Below, one piece after another: positions 1 to 7,466 of a DNA stretch of 64,000 nt. The stretch is from Streptomyces djakartensis (GTDB lineage Bacteria > Actinomycetota > Actinomycetes > Streptomycetales > Streptomycetaceae): positions 30,044 through 94,043 of the forward strand of contig NZ_BMWE01000024.1 of NCBI RefSeq assembly GCF_014651075.1, read 5' to 3'. Position numbers and translations under genes: made by a program. A model generated the notes under the pieces. It was not told the DNA's origin. It did no database searches and worked only from the letters and a program-made list of their open reading frames with translations. Each line of letters starts with the position of its first letter. The first letter of the stretch is position 1.

Positions 1-157
1 GCGTGTCCCAGGACTCCGGGTCGTCCCAGCCGGTGTCGATCAGTACCGGGCCGCGGTCGGTGTCGACGACGTACACCAGGGTGTGGCCGAGGGGGTTGTC
101 CGGGATGGGGACGCTGAGAGAGCGGACACCTCCGCGGTGGTCGGTCACCTGTGCCAT
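1..157 (-). CDS. MBL-fold metallo-hydrolase, N-terminal part (runs off left edge)
   Basis: Reading leftward from an ATG at 157, the first 52 codons translate as MAQVTDHRGG..., followed by the hallmark N-terminal strand pair of metallo-beta-lactamase-fold hydrolases (LGHTLVYVVDT, then GPVLIDTGWDD). A purine-rich AGGGGA lies just upstream of the ATG. The metal-binding HxHxDH motif would be outside the window, so the substrate cannot be judged. It is divergent from the aldehyde dehydrogenase gene; the 158-bp gap between them holds a KstR-type operator, so both are probably co-regulated. The family call rests only on the N-terminus. Confidence 0.75.
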   Translation of the reverse strand, partial: MAQVTDHRGGVRSLSVPIPDNPLGHTLVYVVDTDRGPVLIDTGWDDPESWDT

Positions 158-191
158 GAGGTCCCCTGTCGCCGACTCCCGCCACTATAAC

Positions 192-205
192 TAGAACCGG
201 TTTCA
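192..205. promoter_or_regulatory. KstR-type operator (TAGAACCGGTTTCA)
   Basis: The 14-mer fits the published KstR half-site pattern TNNAACNNGTTNNA exactly. It sits in the divergent gap between the MBL-hydrolase gene and the aldehyde dehydrogenase/ferredoxin genes, directly after a possible -10 (TATAAC, 186-191). A KstR-like repressor is encoded at 2789-3436. Binding is inferred, not shown. Confidence 0.65.
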
Positions 206-315
206 TTGGGGGCCCGCCCGTGCTGTGCCGTCCGTGGACTCCTCGGGGCGGGGCTGGTATCAGTGGGCGTATCTGATGGATCGTCAGAGGCGCGCTCCCG
301 GGGAGGCAGTCGGCC

Positions 316-1767
316 ATGACCGAGCTCGTGGAACACGGACAGCTGTTCATCGGCGGGGAGTTGACCGACCCCCTGGGCGAGGACGTCATCGAGGTGATCT
401 CGCCGCACACGGAAGAGGTCGTCGGACGCGTCCCGCACGCCTCGAGGGCGGACGTGGACCGGGCCGTGGCGGTGGCGCGGCGGGCCTTCGACGAGGGGCC
501 CTGGCCGCGGATGAGCCTCGGCGAGCGGATCGAGGTCGTGAGCCGGATCAAGGACGCCATCGCCGCCCGGCACGACGAGATCGCCCGCGTGATCTCCGGC
601 CAGAACGGCTCGCCCTACTCCTGGAGCGTCCTCGCCCAGGCCCTCGGCGCGGTCATGGTGTGGGACTCGGCGATCACCGTCGCGCGGAACTTCACCCACG
701 AGGAGCGGCGCGACGGCGCGCTGGGCAGGATCCTGGTGCGGCGGGAACCGGTCGGAGTCGTGGCCGCCGTGATCCCCTGGAACGTCCCGCAGTTCACCGC
801 CGCCGCCAAGCTCGCTCCCGCGCTGCTCACCGGCTGCACGGCCGTGCTCAAGCCGTCTCCCGAGGCGCCGCTCGACGCGTACCTGCTCGGCGAGATCGCC
901 CGCGAGGCCGGACTGCCGGAAGGTGTGCTGTCCATCCTGCCCGCCGACCGGGAGGTCAGCGAGTACCTGGTCGGGCACCCGGGCGTCGACAAGGTGTCCT
1001 TCACCGGGTCGGTCGCGGCCGGCAGGCGCGTGATGGAGGTCGCGGCCCGCAACCTCACCCGGGTGACGCTGGAACTGGGCGGCAAGTCGGCGGCCGTCGT
1101 GCTGCCCGACGCGGACGTCGAGACCGCCGTGGCGGGCATCGCCCCGGCGGCCTGGATGAACAACGGGCAGGCCTGCGTCGCCCAGACCCGCATCCTGCTG
1201 CCGCGCTCCCGCTACGACGAGTTCGCCGACGCGCTCACCGCGGCGGCCGGCGCCCTGACCGTCGGCGACCCGCTCGACCCCGCCACCCAGGTGGGCCCGC
1301 TGGTGGCGAGGCGGCAGCAGCAGCGCAACCTCGACTACATCCGCATCGGGCAGGAGGAGGGCGCGAAGATCCTCACCGGCGGCGGACGCCCGGCCGGCCT
1401 GGACCGCGGCTGGTACGTCGAACCGACCCTGTTCGGCGACGTCGACAACTCCATGCGGATCGCCCGCGAGGAGATCTTCGGCCCCGTCATCTGCCTGCTG
1501 CCCTACGACGACGAGTCCGACGCCGTGAAGATCGCCAACGACTCCGACTACGGGCTGAGCGGCAGCGTGTGGACGGCGGACACCGGGCACGGCGTCGAGA
1601 TCGCCCGGCGGGTCCGCACCGGCACGTACTCCGTCAACACCTTCAGCCTGGACATGCTGGGCCCCTTCGGCGGCTACAAGAACTCCGGCCTCGGGCGGGA
1701 GTTCGGGCCCGAGGGGTACGGCGAGTACCTGGAGCACAAGATGATCCACCTCCCGGCGGACGCCTAG
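316..1767 (+). CDS. NAD(P)-dependent aldehyde dehydrogenase
   Basis: This 483-residue protein has full ALDH-superfamily length. It carries the nucleotide-binding region with FTGSVAAG, the general base Glu in LELGGKS (about residue 253) and the catalytic Cys in NNGQACVAQ (about residue 287), so it should be an active oxidiser of an aldehyde to a carboxylic acid. The ATG at 316 is chosen because GGGAGGC precedes it at good spacing. It ends 2 nt before the ferredoxin gene, so the two are an operon. The upstream KstR-type operator suggests a role in steroid or acyl side-chain catabolism; the actual aldehyde is unknown. An ALDH next to a ferredoxin of this type is reminiscent of the mycobacterial KstR regulon. 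Confidence 0.9.
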   Translation: MTELVEHGQLFIGGELTDPLGEDVIEVISPHTEEVVGRVPHASRADVDRAVAVARRAFDEGPWPRMSLGERIEVVSRIKDAIAARHDEIARVISGQNGSPYSWSVLAQALGAVMVWDSAITVARNFTHEERRDGALGRILVRREPVGVVAAVIPWNVPQFTAAAKLAPALLTGCTAVLKPSPEAPLDAYLLGEIAREAGLPEGVLSILPADREVSEYLVGHPGVDKVSFTGSVAAGRRVMEVAARNLTRVTLELGGKSAAVVLPDADVETAVAGIAPAAWMNNGQACVAQTRILLPRSRYDEFADALTAAAGALTVGDPLDPATQVGPLVARRQQQRNLDYIRIGQEEGAKILTGGGRPAGLDRGWYVEPTLFGDVDNSMRIAREEIFGPVICLLPYDDESDAVKIANDSDYGLSGSVWTADTGHGVEIARRVRTGTYSVNTFSLDMLGPFGGYKNSGLGREFGPEGYGEYLEHKMIHLPADA

Positions 1768-1769
1768 CG

Positions 1770-2003
1770 ATGGGCGACCGCTGGCACGTCGAGGTGGACC
1801 GCTCCCTGTGCATCGGCTCCGCCCAGTGCCTCCACCACGCGCCGCACGGCTTCCGCCTGGACGCCGCCCGCCAGTCCCGGCCGGTCGAGCCGGACACGGA
1901 CGCGAACGAGCGGATCCTGGAGGCGGCGGAGAGCTGCCCGGTGGAGGCGATCGTGATCACGCTGGGGGACAGCGGGGAGGCGGTGTTCCCTCCGGAGGAC
2001 TAG
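1770..2003 (+). CDS. [3Fe-4S] ferredoxin, P450-partner type
   Basis: A 77-residue ferredoxin with three cluster cysteines: Cys14 and Cys20 in CIGSAQC and Cys56 in the SCPVEAI segment. This C-x5-C...CP arrangement is typical of single-cluster [3Fe-4S] ferredoxins that pass electrons to cytochromes P450 or other oxygenases. It starts 2 nt after the aldehyde dehydrogenase stop codon, so translation is probably coupled. No intact P450 lies nearby in the window, so its redox partner must be elsewhere. Its position under a KstR-type site recalls mycobacterial FdxD, but orthology was not tested. Confidence 0.85.
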   Translation: MGDRWHVEVDRSLCIGSAQCLHHAPHGFRLDAARQSRPVEPDTDANERILEAAESCPVEAIVITLGDSGEAVFPPED

Positions 2004-2063
2004 GGGGCTTCTGATGGCTCTCCGCGGCGTCGCCGGGAGCGGCCGTCTCGGGACCGGGGTCTG

Positions 2064-2384
2064 TCAGGCGCCGGGGGCCCGGTAGTCCACCTGCTGCCGC
2101 ACGGCCTCGTCGACCTCGTCGGCCGACAGCAGGACGACCGTGCTCGTGCGGACCCCGCCGGCCGCCGAGACGACCATGCCCATGGCCGCGGCGGAGGTGT
2201 TGCCCGGCAGCTCCGCCGTGACGTAGACGTCGTCGTCACCGAACGCCCAGTACATCGACTCGACCCGGCCGCCGAGACCCTCGACCATGCGGGCGACGAC
2301 TTCACGCCGCGCGCTCGCGCCCTCACGGAGCAGGCCCTTGAGTCCGTCAGGGGTCAGCTTCACCTTGAAGAGGTATGTCGGCAT
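2064..2384 (-). CDS. GYD-domain protein
   Basis: A 106-residue protein starting MPTYLFKVKLT and containing a GLLREG...RR segment, a GGRVESMYWAFGDDDVYV core and a short beta-strand-rich C-terminus, matching the small GYD-domain family (ferredoxin-like alpha/beta fold, function unknown). The ATG at 2384 is preferred over a GTG 9 nt upstream because AAGGTGG lies 5 nt in front of the ATG. It is convergent with the ferredoxin gene, 60 bp apart, with no obvious terminator between them. Confidence 0.75.
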   Translation of the reverse strand: MPTYLFKVKLTPDGLKGLLREGASARREVVARMVEGLGGRVESMYWAFGDDDVYVTAELPGNTSAAAMGMVVSAAGGVRTSTVVLLSADEVDEAVRQQVDYRAPGA

Positions 2385-2632
2385 CGGGGCCACCTTTCAC
2401 ATCCGCTCGCATCCGCCCGAACAGTCGCTCTGACTCCCTCATGTTCCTTCCGTTCCGGGCTGCCGTCGCGGCGACCGAGGGGGCAGACAGGGCTATATGG
2501 ATGAATGCGGACAAAAAGGTAAAAAATTCGGCTCAGGTCTTCTCTCAGCGGAGGGAAGTCCTAACCTGGATACAGGCCTACGAGGCGAGTGAGGGAGTCC
2601 GACCGGAGTAGCCGACGTTGGCAGGAAGCCTC
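2385..2632. other. Intergenic region with AT-rich island, before the riboswitch
   Basis: No convincing gene. It holds the upstream region of the GYD gene and, at about 2497-2530, a locally A-rich stretch (GCGGACAAAAAGGTAAAAAA) that stands out against the G+C background. Rightward transcription from a promoter here, for example near GGATACAG at about 2568, would produce the riboswitch RNA. I could not assign a clean -35/-10 pair. Confidence 0.4.
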
Positions 2633-2755
2633 GGTTTCCGCCGGTGCCGACTGCGACGGTAGGGCTGAGAGGCCGGAAGGACGCAGGGCCGAAAGGCCAG
2701 GCGACCGGAAGGCGACCCCCATCACCTGATCCGGACCATGCCGGCGAAGGGAACC
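2633..2755 (+). promoter_or_regulatory. TPP (thiamine pyrophosphate) riboswitch aptamer, apparently orphan
   Basis: The + strand carries the conserved THI-box blocks in order: GGTGCC, then GGGCTGAGAGG (about 2663-2673), an enlarged variable stem, ACCC, then CACCTGATCCGG and CATGCCGGCGAAGGGA (about 2723-2752). The ends pair as a P1 helix: GGTTTCC (2633-2639) with GGGAACC (2749-2755). The CTGAGA and CCTGATCCGG...GCGAAGGGA blocks are diagnostic for TPP binding. Normally such an element precedes thiC, thiE or thiamine transport genes, but the next gene here is the 3' end of an opposing TetR gene and the next + strand gene starts 900 bp later. The aptamer call is strong; the regulated target is not visible. 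Confidence 0.88.
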
Positions 2756-2788
2756 CGTCTCGTAGGTCGCCGGCGTCTCGGGGGGGCT

Positions 2789-3436
2789 TCAGGAGTCCGC
2801 GGGGGGCTCTGCCGTCAGGTCGATCAGGCGGCAGACCGTCTCGATGTCGATCTTGACCTGGGCGATGGAGGCGCGGCCCGAGAGCCAGGTGATCAGCGCC
2901 GAGTGCCAGGTGTGCTCGATGACCCGGACCGCCGACAGCTGCTCCGGGGTGGGGTGTTCCAGCCCCATCGCGTCCAGGATGATCGCCGTCGTCTGCCGCG
3001 ACACCTGGTCCACCTCCGGGCTCACGCTGCGGTCGGCGAAGGTGAGGGCGCGGACCATCGCGTCGGCCAGATGTGGTTCGCGCTGCAGGGCGCGGAAAGC
3101 CCGCATCAGCGTCTCGGCGACCCGCTCGGCCGCCGCCTCGCCCCGCGGGGGCTTCTTCCGCAGCGTGCCGTGCATGTGCTCCAGCTGGTCCTGCATGGTG
3201 GCGACCAGCAGATGGATCTTGGAGGGGAAGTAGCGGTACAGGGTGCCGAGCGCCACCTGCGACGACTCCGCGACCTCGCGCATCTGTACGGCGTCGAAAC
3301 CGCCGCGGCTGGCCAGCTGCGCGCTCGCGTGCAGGATGCGGCGGCGACGGGCCTCCTGCCGCTCCGTGAGGGGCGGGGAGGCGGGGGCTGCGGCTCTGGC
3401 TTCCACCTTGGCCACCTTGTTCACCTTGGTGCTCAC
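2789..3436 (-). CDS. TetR-family repressor, KstR-like
   Basis: A 215-residue TetR regulator. The N-terminal helix-turn-helix (GGFDAVQMREVAE...VALGTLYRYFPSK, about residues 45-73) and the ligand-domain segments ADAMVRALTFAD, SPEVDQV and ITWLSGRAS closely resemble mycobacterial KstR, the cholesterol-catabolism repressor that responds to steroid-CoA esters. I chose the GTG at 3436 (VSTKVNKVAK) because upstream in-frame codons look non-coding. The gene is followed by the opposing TPP aptamer and preceded by a KstR-type operator at 3596-3609, consistent with autoregulation. Ligand and regulon size in this organism are inferred. Confidence 0.85.
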   Translation of the reverse strand: MSTKVNKVAKVEARAAAPASPPLTERQEARRRRILHASAQLASRGGFDAVQMREVAESSQVALGTLYRYFPSKIHLLVATMQDQLEHMHGTLRKKPPRGEAAAERVAETLMRAFRALQREPHLADAMVRALTFADRSVSPEVDQVSRQTTAIILDAMGLEHPTPEQLSAVRVIEHTWHSALITWLSGRASIAQVKIDIETVCRLIDLTAEPPADS

Positions 3437-3595
3437 CTGGCTTCTGCGGGCATGTGCGGTCCCGTTCCGTGACCGTCCGTGAGGGCGGGTGATCACACAG
3501 CATGGCACGGTACCGGCCGTGGCGTGAATCACCTGATCCACTGCTCACAGCGCCCCTACCTGCCGGTAGATTCGGAGCCTCCGAACGATCAAGTC

Positions 3596-3609
3596 TGAAA
3601 CTTGTTCTA
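3596..3609. promoter_or_regulatory. KstR-type operator (TGAAACTTGTTCTA)
   Basis: Exact fit to TNNAACNNGTTNNA in the divergent region between the KstR-like repressor gene (start 3436) and the glycosyltransferase operon (start 3664). Autoregulation of the repressor is the simplest reading. Control of the glycosyltransferase operon, only 55 bp away, is also possible. Confidence 0.65.
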
Positions 3610-3663
3610 GATTAGCGTCCCGGCGTAATCTCGCGGGACAGAGCAGGGAGAAGGGGGCCTGGA

Positions 3664-5130
3664 GTGACCGCTGAGGCCAGGGAGGCCGGGGCTCCGGAGG
3701 ACCCCGCTGCCGACGGCTTGCGACCGCTCAACATCGCGCTCCTCACCTACAAAGGGAACCCGTTCTGCGGCGGCCAGGGCGTCTACGTCCGGCATCTTTC
3801 GCGCGAACTGGCCCGTCTCGGGCACCGGGTCGAGGTCATCGGCGCACAGCCCTATCCCGTGCTCGACGAGGGGGACGGCCGGGTGAGCCTCACCGAGCTG
3901 CCCAGCCTCGACCTCTACCGCCAGCCGGACCCTTTCCGCACCCCGAAGCGCGACGAGTACCGCGACTGGATCGACGCGCTCGAGGTCGCGACGATGTGGA
4001 CCGGCGGTTTCCCCGAACCCCTGACGTTCTCGCTGCGCGCCCGCCGCCACCTGCGCGCCCGGCGGGGCGAGTTCGACGTCGTGCACGACAACCAGACGCT
4101 GGGCTACGGCCTGCTGGGCGACGTCGGCGCGCCGCTCGTGACCACGATCCACCACCCCATCACCGTCGACCGGCAGTTGGAGCTGGACGCGGCGCAGGGG
4201 CGCAAGCGGCGGCTGTCGGTGCGCCGCTGGTACGCCTTCACCCGCATGCAGAAGCGCGTCGCGCGCCGGCTGCCGTCCGTGCTGACGGTCTCCGGCACGT
4301 CCCGGCAGGAGATCGTCGACCACCTGGGAGTGCGGCAGGACCGCATCCACGTCGTCCACATCGGCGCCGACACGGATCTGTTCTCCCCGGACCCCTCGGT
4401 GCCGGTCGTGCCGGGCCGGATCGTGACGACGTCCAGCGCCGACGTCCCGCTGAAGGGCCTGGTCCATCTCGTCGAGGCCCTCGCGAAGGTGCGCACCGAA
4501 CACCCGGGGGCCCACCTCGTCGTGGTCGGCAAGCGCCCGGCCGAGGGACCGGTCGCCCAGGCGATGGAACGGTACGGCCTCGACGGCGCCGTCGAGTTCG
4601 TCAAGGGCATATCCGACGCGGAACTCGTCGACCTGGTGCGCTCGGCCCAGGTCGCCTGCGTGCCGTCGCTGTACGAGGGATTCTCGCTCCCGGCCGCGGA
4701 GGCCATGGCGACCGGGACACCGCTGCTGGCCACGACCGGGGGAGCGATCCCCGAGGTCGCCGGGCAGGACGGCGAGACCTGCCTGGCGGTGCCGCCGGGG
4801 GACCCGGGGGCACTGGCGTCCGGGCTGGTCACGCTGCTGGGCGACGCGGAGCTGCGCGCGCGACTCGGAGCGGCCGGCCGGGAGCGGGTACTGCGTCACT
4901 TCACGTGGGCCAGGGCCGCGGAGGGGACGGTGGCCCGGTACCGGGAGGCGATCGACAAGGCCGGCAGGGCAGGGGGCCGCTCCGTGCCCCGGCCCGCGGG
5001 CCGCCCGGCCCCGTCGGCAGGCGCTGTGCCCATGGCCCCCACGACTCCCACGGCCCCCGCGGCAGGCGCAGCCGCCGCGGCCCCCACAGATGTACAAGGC
5101 GTCAACTCCGAAAGCAGGGCCACGTGCTGA
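3664..5130 (+). CDS. GT4-family glycosyltransferase
   Basis: This 488-residue GT-B glycosyltransferase has an N-terminal acceptor domain with the GGQGVYVRHLSREL loop and a C-terminal nucleotide-sugar domain containing SLYEGFSLPAAEAMA, the E-x7-E motif of retaining GT4 enzymes. A low-complexity Ala/Pro/Thr tail covers roughly the last 70 residues. The GTG start at 3664 follows GGGGGCCTGGA. The gene overlaps the next (methyltransferase) by 7 nt, and that one overlaps a third gene, so all three are translationally coupled. Donor and acceptor are unknown; the operon suggests decoration of a cell-envelope lipid or sugar. Confidence 0.85.
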   Translation: MTAEAREAGAPEDPAADGLRPLNIALLTYKGNPFCGGQGVYVRHLSRELARLGHRVEVIGAQPYPVLDEGDGRVSLTELPSLDLYRQPDPFRTPKRDEYRDWIDALEVATMWTGGFPEPLTFSLRARRHLRARRGEFDVVHDNQTLGYGLLGDVGAPLVTTIHHPITVDRQLELDAAQGRKRRLSVRRWYAFTRMQKRVARRLPSVLTVSGTSRQEIVDHLGVRQDRIHVVHIGADTDLFSPDPSVPVVPGRIVTTSSADVPLKGLVHLVEALAKVRTEHPGAHLVVVGKRPAEGPVAQAMERYGLDGAVEFVKGISDAELVDLVRSAQVACVPSLYEGFSLPAAEAMATGTPLLATTGGAIPEVAGQDGETCLAVPPGDPGALASGLVTLLGDAELRARLGAAGRERVLRHFTWARAAEGTVARYREAIDKAGRAGGRSVPRPAGRPAPSAGAVPMAPTTPTAPAAGAAAAAPTDVQGVNSESRATC

Positions 5131-5873
5131 CCGTCGACTTCTCCCGGTTCCCGCTCGCCCCGGGCGACCGTGTCCTGGACCTCGGCTGCGGTGCCGGACG
5201 GCACGCCTTCGAGTGCTACCGGCGCGGCGCGCAGGTCGTGGCGCTGGACCAGAACGCCGAGGAGATCCGCGAGGTCGACAAGTGGTTCGCGGCGATGCGG
5301 GAGGCCGGCGAGGCACCCGAGGGCGCCACCGCAACGGCCATGGAGGGCGACGCCCTCGCCCTGCCCTTCCCCGACGAGTCCTTCGACGTCGTCATCATCT
5401 CCGAGGTGATGGAGCACATCCCCGACGACAAGGGCGTCCTCGCGGAGATGGTGCGCGTGCTGAAGCCCGGCGGTCGCATCGCCGTCACCGTCCCGCGCTA
5501 CGGCCCCGAGAAGGTCTGCTGGGCCCTGTCCGACGCCTACCACGAGGTCGAGGGCGGCCACATCCGCATCTACAGGGCGGACGAGCTGCTCACGAAGATC
5601 CGCGAGGCCGGCCTCGAACCGTACGGCACCCACCACGCCCACGCCCTGCACTCCCCGTACTGGTGGCTGAAGTGCGCGTTCGGCGTCGACAACGACAAGG
5701 CGCTGCCGGTGCGGGCGTACCACAAGCTGCTCGTCTGGGACATAATGAAGAAGCCCCTGGCCACCCGGGTCGCCGAGCAGGCGCTGAACCCGCTGATCGG
5801 CAAGAGCTTCGTGGCGTACGCGACCAAGCCGCACCTGCCCCGTCTGGCCGACAACGGGGCGGACGCCAAGTGA
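5124..5873 (+). CDS. Class I SAM-dependent methyltransferase
   Basis: The 249-residue protein starts with GTG at 5124, inside the end of the glycosyltransferase gene. Motif I is VLDLGCGAGRHAFE (about residue 16), the acidic post-motif follows in VVALDQN, and FDVVIISEVMEHI is a typical motif II/III region of UbiE/Methyltransf_11-type enzymes. The C-terminal third (HAHALHSPYWWLKC...) resembles polyketide/lipid-associated methyltransferases without identifying a substrate. Its stop overlaps the GTG of the next gene (GTGA). It probably acts on the same substrate as its neighbours. Confidence 0.8.
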   Translation: MLTVDFSRFPLAPGDRVLDLGCGAGRHAFECYRRGAQVVALDQNAEEIREVDKWFAAMREAGEAPEGATATAMEGDALALPFPDESFDVVIISEVMEHIPDDKGVLAEMVRVLKPGGRIAVTVPRYGPEKVCWALSDAYHEVEGGHIRIYRADELLTKIREAGLEPYGTHHAHALHSPYWWLKCAFGVDNDKALPVRAYHKLLVWDIMKKPLATRVAEQALNPLIGKSFVAYATKPHLPRLADNGADAK

Positions 5874-6940
5874 CGACTCCCCGGACGGAACATCTGGTCC
5901 TGCCCGGAGTCCTGACCGCCGGGCAGGCCGCCGCGACCGTCGCAGGCATCCTCGCCGTGCAGCGCGAGGACGGCGCGATCCCGTGGTTCCGGGGCCACCA
6001 CCTCGACCCGTGGGACCACGTCGAGGCGGCGATGGCCCTCGACACGGCCGGCGAGCACGAGGCCGCCGAACGGGCCTACCTGTGGCTCGCCCGGCACCAG
6101 AACGAGGACGGCTCCTGGTACGCGGCGTACACGGACGGGCGGTTCGACGACGTCACGGACCGCGGCCGGGAGACCAACTTCGTCGCCTACATAGCCGTCG
6201 GCGTCTGGCACCACTACCTCTCCACCGGGGACGACACGTTCCTGGAGCGGATGTGGCCGGCCGTGCACGCGGCGGTGGAGTTCGTGCTGCGTCTGCAGCA
6301 GCCGGGCGGGCAGATCGGCTGGCGGCGCGACGACGACGGCACGGACACGGCGGACGCCCTGCTGACGGGGTCGTCCTCTATCCACCACGCGCTGCGGTGC
6401 GCGCTGGCGATCGCCGAGCAGCGGGAGGAGCCGCAGCCGGACTGGGAGCTGGCGGCGGGCGCGCTGCGGCACGCGATACGGCACCACCCGGAGCGGTTCC
6501 TCGACAAGAACCGCTACTCGATGGACTGGTACTACCCGGTGCTCGGCGGGGCGTTGACGGGTGCGCAGGCCAAGGCGCGGATCGAGGAGGGCTGGGACCG
6601 GTTCGTCGTCCCCGGGCTGGGGGTGCGCTGTGTGGTTCCCAACCCCTGGGTGACGGGGGGCGAGTCCGCGGAACTGGCGCTGGCCCTCTGGGCGATGGGT
6701 GAGTCCGACCGGGCGCTCGAGATCCTGCAGTCGATCCAGCACCTGCGGGATCCGGAGAGCGGGCTGTACTGGACGGGCTACGTCTTCGACGACGGCGCCG
6801 TCTGGCCGCAGGAGTTGACCACGTGGACCGCGGGGTCGTTGTTGCTGGCCGTGGCGGCGCTGGGCGGGCACGAGGCCACGTGCCAGGTCTTCGGCGGGGA
6901 GAGTCTGCCGACGGGGCTGGACGCGGAGTGCTGCGCCTGA
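5870..6940 (+). CDS. Prenyltransferase/squalene-cyclase-like alpha-alpha barrel protein
   Basis: A 356-residue protein with repeated helical motifs of the terpene-cyclase/prenyltransferase or six-hairpin-glycosidase-like alpha/alpha toroid type: AVQREDGAIPWF, LARHQNEDGSWYAAY, LRLQQPGGQIGWR and LQSIQHLRDPESGLYWTG are QW-like repeats. I see no DxDD or DDxxD prenyl-diphosphate motif, so a cyclase function cannot be claimed; a glycan-processing or scaffold role is equally possible. It is the last gene of the three-gene coupled operon. Downstream, at about 6990-7012, is the dispersed Streptomyces sequence GCGCAGTTCCCCGCGCCCC. Confidence 0.7.
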   Translation: MTTPRTEHLVLPGVLTAGQAAATVAGILAVQREDGAIPWFRGHHLDPWDHVEAAMALDTAGEHEAAERAYLWLARHQNEDGSWYAAYTDGRFDDVTDRGRETNFVAYIAVGVWHHYLSTGDDTFLERMWPAVHAAVEFVLRLQQPGGQIGWRRDDDGTDTADALLTGSSSIHHALRCALAIAEQREEPQPDWELAAGALRHAIRHHPERFLDKNRYSMDWYYPVLGGALTGAQAKARIEEGWDRFVVPGLGVRCVVPNPWVTGGESAELALALWAMGESDRALEILQSIQHLRDPESGLYWTGYVFDDGAVWPQELTTWTAGSLLLAVAALGGHEATCQVFGGESLPTGLDAECCA

Positions 6941-7019
6941 GGGCTCGGGTGGTCTCGCTGAGTGAGCGGGCGCGGGTCGTGCGTGGCTTGTCGCGCAGTT
7001 CCCCGCGCCCCCTAGAGGG

Positions 7020-7313
7020 TCAGTGACGCTGGACCCGGTTGGCGATGGCGTGTCCGACGAGCAGGTACACCACCGCCGCCAGGCCGTAGCCGCAGACCAC
7101 CCGGGCCCACGCCTCGTCGAACGTGAACAGGTCGTGGGACCAGCCGGCGAGCCAGCGGGCCGCGTCGTGGATGAACTGGACGAACGAGTTGCCGGGGTTC
7201 GCGTCCAGCAGGTACATCAGGATCCACAGACCCAGGATGAACGCCATGATGTCGGCCACGACCGCGACGATCGTGCCGGCTTGATTCGCACCGTTGCGAT
7301 ATCGAGGGGACAT
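7020..7313 (-). CDS. Small membrane protein, function unknown
   Basis: A 97-residue protein with two hydrophobic helices (about residues 12-36, TIVAVVADIMAFILGLWILMY, and about 74-92, VCGYGLAAVVYLLVGHAI) flanking a soluble W/D-rich middle segment. The ATG at 7313 is preceded by GGAAGG and reads MSPRYRNG. I do not recognise a family beyond small Streptomyces integral membrane proteins. Convergent with the preceding operon. Confidence 0.65.
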   Translation of the reverse strand: MSPRYRNGANQAGTIVAVVADIMAFILGLWILMYLLDANPGNSFVQFIHDAARWLAGWSHDLFTFDEAWARVVCGYGLAAVVYLLVGHAIANRVQRH

Positions 7314-7466
7314 ACCTTCCGGATTGCCCTTGAAGTCTGGATGAAACCCGGTCGGTTTGCATTCAATCGACGTTCCCGCGAGGGGCGTTCGGGGTAAACC
7401 GGCATCACCGACGATCCAGTCCGGGCCACACGGGGAGAACACAGGTGTCACGGGGGGAGAACGCAG

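Noticed and set aside
145..1749. Long minus-strand open frame opposite the aldehyde dehydrogenase
   Set aside because: High-GC antisense shadow; composition is Arg/Gly/Val/Asp-rich without domains, while the + strand frame has all ALDH motifs.
2375..2611. Small + strand frame (78 codons) before the riboswitch
   Set aside because: Overlaps the GYD gene start in antisense and has no ribosome-binding site or conserved look.
2738..3472. + strand frame starting inside the TPP aptamer, as a possible riboswitch-controlled gene
   Set aside because: Its ATG is the conserved CATGCCGG of the aptamer and the rest is antisense to the KstR-like gene; composition is not protein-like.
5870..6940. True terpene or squalene cyclase
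   Set aside because: No DxDD or DDxxD motif visible; only the repeat architecture is shared.
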